Shown here: one piece after another, positions 6,487-6,635 of the stretch
Numbering within the stretch: the stretch's first letter is position 1
Layout: the number at the start of each line of letters is the position of its first letter
Origin: Clostridia bacterium
GTDB taxonomy: Bacteria > Bacillota > Clostridia > Christensenellales > Aristaeellaceae
DNA: 6,635 nt
Assembly: GCA_017471125.1 (NCBI GenBank)
Contig: JAFUWR010000355.1
Coordinates: 1 to 6,635 of the forward strand
Direction of reading: 5' to 3'
Translations under genes and position numbers: made by a program
Notes under the pieces: generated by a model
Seen by the model: the letters and a program-made list of their open reading frames with translations, nothing else
What the model was told of the DNA's origin: nothing
Databases searched by the model: none

Positions 6487-6544
6487 TGGCTCCCCTATCA
6501 GGGGAGCTGGCTGGCACGAAGTGCCAGACTGCGAGGTCGTTCCC
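6487..6544 (+). repeat. Two-hairpin module, copy 2 (plus orientation)
   Basis: Two perfect hairpins lie side by side: GCTCCCCT-ATC-AGGGGAGC (6489-6507) and CTGGCAC-GAA-GTGCCAG (6511-6527). GAGGTCGTTCCC (6533-6544) then closes the nested inverted repeat begun at 6405. Compared with 6208-6257 the GAA loop is kept but the stem sequence differs while remaining fully paired. Confidence 0.78.
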
Positions 6545-6573
6545 CGGGCGGGCGCCGCAACGGCGCCCCTACG
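6541..6573 (-). repeat. GTAGGGGCG hairpin, copy 3 (inverted)
   Basis: On the minus strand this is the third GTAGGGGCG unit, with a perfect 8-bp stem (GGGCGCCG/CGGCGCCC, plus-strand 6550-6568) and a three-base loop. It differs from the copy at 6257-6289 by one base-pair swap only (G-C to C-G). Confidence 0.85.
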
Positions 6574-6605
6574 GGTATTCCTGTTCCCTGTTGCCTGTTC
6601 CCTCC
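6573..6605 (-). repeat. Right terminal repeat: inverted GGGAACA heptamer array
   Basis: Read on the minus strand this is GGA, then GGGAACA, GGCAACA, GGGAACA and GGAATACCC. It mirrors 6133-6172 with one heptamer fewer. Similarity stops at 6605, which marks the outer edge of the cassette; the last 30 bases of the window (6606-6635) show nothing recognisable beyond a short TGGGA/TCCCA inverted repeat. Confidence 0.85.
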
Positions 6606-6635
6606 GGGCGCTGGGAACATCGTCCCACGGGCAAC

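Larger units (their letters stand above)
6133..6605. repeat. Composite non-coding repeat cassette bounded by inverted repeats (MITE- or REP/BIME-like)
   Basis: This 473-base stretch is built almost entirely from repeated, hairpin-forming units, and the terminal segments are inverted copies of one another (6133-6172 and 6573-6605). Reading inwards there are heptamer arrays, GTAGGGGCG hairpins (three copies), a two-hairpin module (four copies, two per strand) and a central palindrome at 6349-6373. Minus-strand open frames run through it but are compositionally repeat-like, lack ribosome sites and match no family I know. No transposase is present, so if mobile it would depend on an enzyme elsewhere. 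Similar modules are, from memory, common between genes of high-GC gut Clostridia, but I cannot confirm a family name. Repeat structure is seen directly; mobility is an inference. Confidence 0.65.

Noticed and set aside
6023..6517. Minus-strand open frames of 69-90 codons in the repeat region
   Set aside because: They run through hairpin repeats, lack ribosome sites and recognisable domains, and overlap each other.
6133..6605. Full insertion sequence
   Set aside because: No transposase reading frame is present, and no target-site duplication could be recognised outside the inverted ends.

Overview
The window looks like chromosomal DNA from a GC-rich member of the Clostridia (Bacillota), probably a gut-type or anaerobic lineage. 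This is inferred from several things: strong purine-rich Shine-Dalgarno sites, including a 10-base perfect match to the 16S rRNA 3' end; tightly packed genes with ATGA overlaps; a Firmicutes-style secreted Amidase_3 protein with a Thr/Pro linker; a YgiQ-type radical SAM protein; and an intergenic mosaic of GC-rich hairpin modules of a kind I recall from high-GC gut Clostridia. No species can be named from the sequence alone.

Positions 1-5397 hold five collinear plus-strand genes that read as one transcription unit. They are the 3' part of mfd (transcription-repair coupling factor), a beta-lactamase-fold serine hydrolase without a signal peptide, ygiQ (radical SAM), a TetR-family regulator, and a secreted N-acetylmuramoyl-L-alanine amidase. 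Three of the four junctions are ATGA overlaps, which suggests translational coupling. The exception, hydrolase to ygiQ, has a tandem TAA stop, a 33-base gap and a near-ideal ribosome binding site. A 26-bp perfect palindrome at 5411-5436 ends the unit and separates it from a convergent gene.

Positions 5452-5976 (minus strand) encode a small secreted protein of unknown function, with its own RBS and a sigma-A-like promoter at about 6022-6050.

Positions 5977-6635 contain no credible gene. From 6133 to 6605 lies a structured, repeat-built cassette. It is bounded by inverted copies of a GGGAACA heptamer array and contains three copies of a GTAGGGGCG hairpin, four copies of a two-hairpin module (two in each orientation) and a 25-base central palindrome. 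Two inverted 33-base hairpin copies differ at exactly two positions, and those two positions pair with each other. This compensatory change makes the cassette the most interesting part of the window. It resembles a MITE- or REP/BIME-like non-coding element rather than a gene.

The coding genes are mostly housekeeping or envelope functions. No defence system, CRISPR array, transposase or RNA gene was seen.
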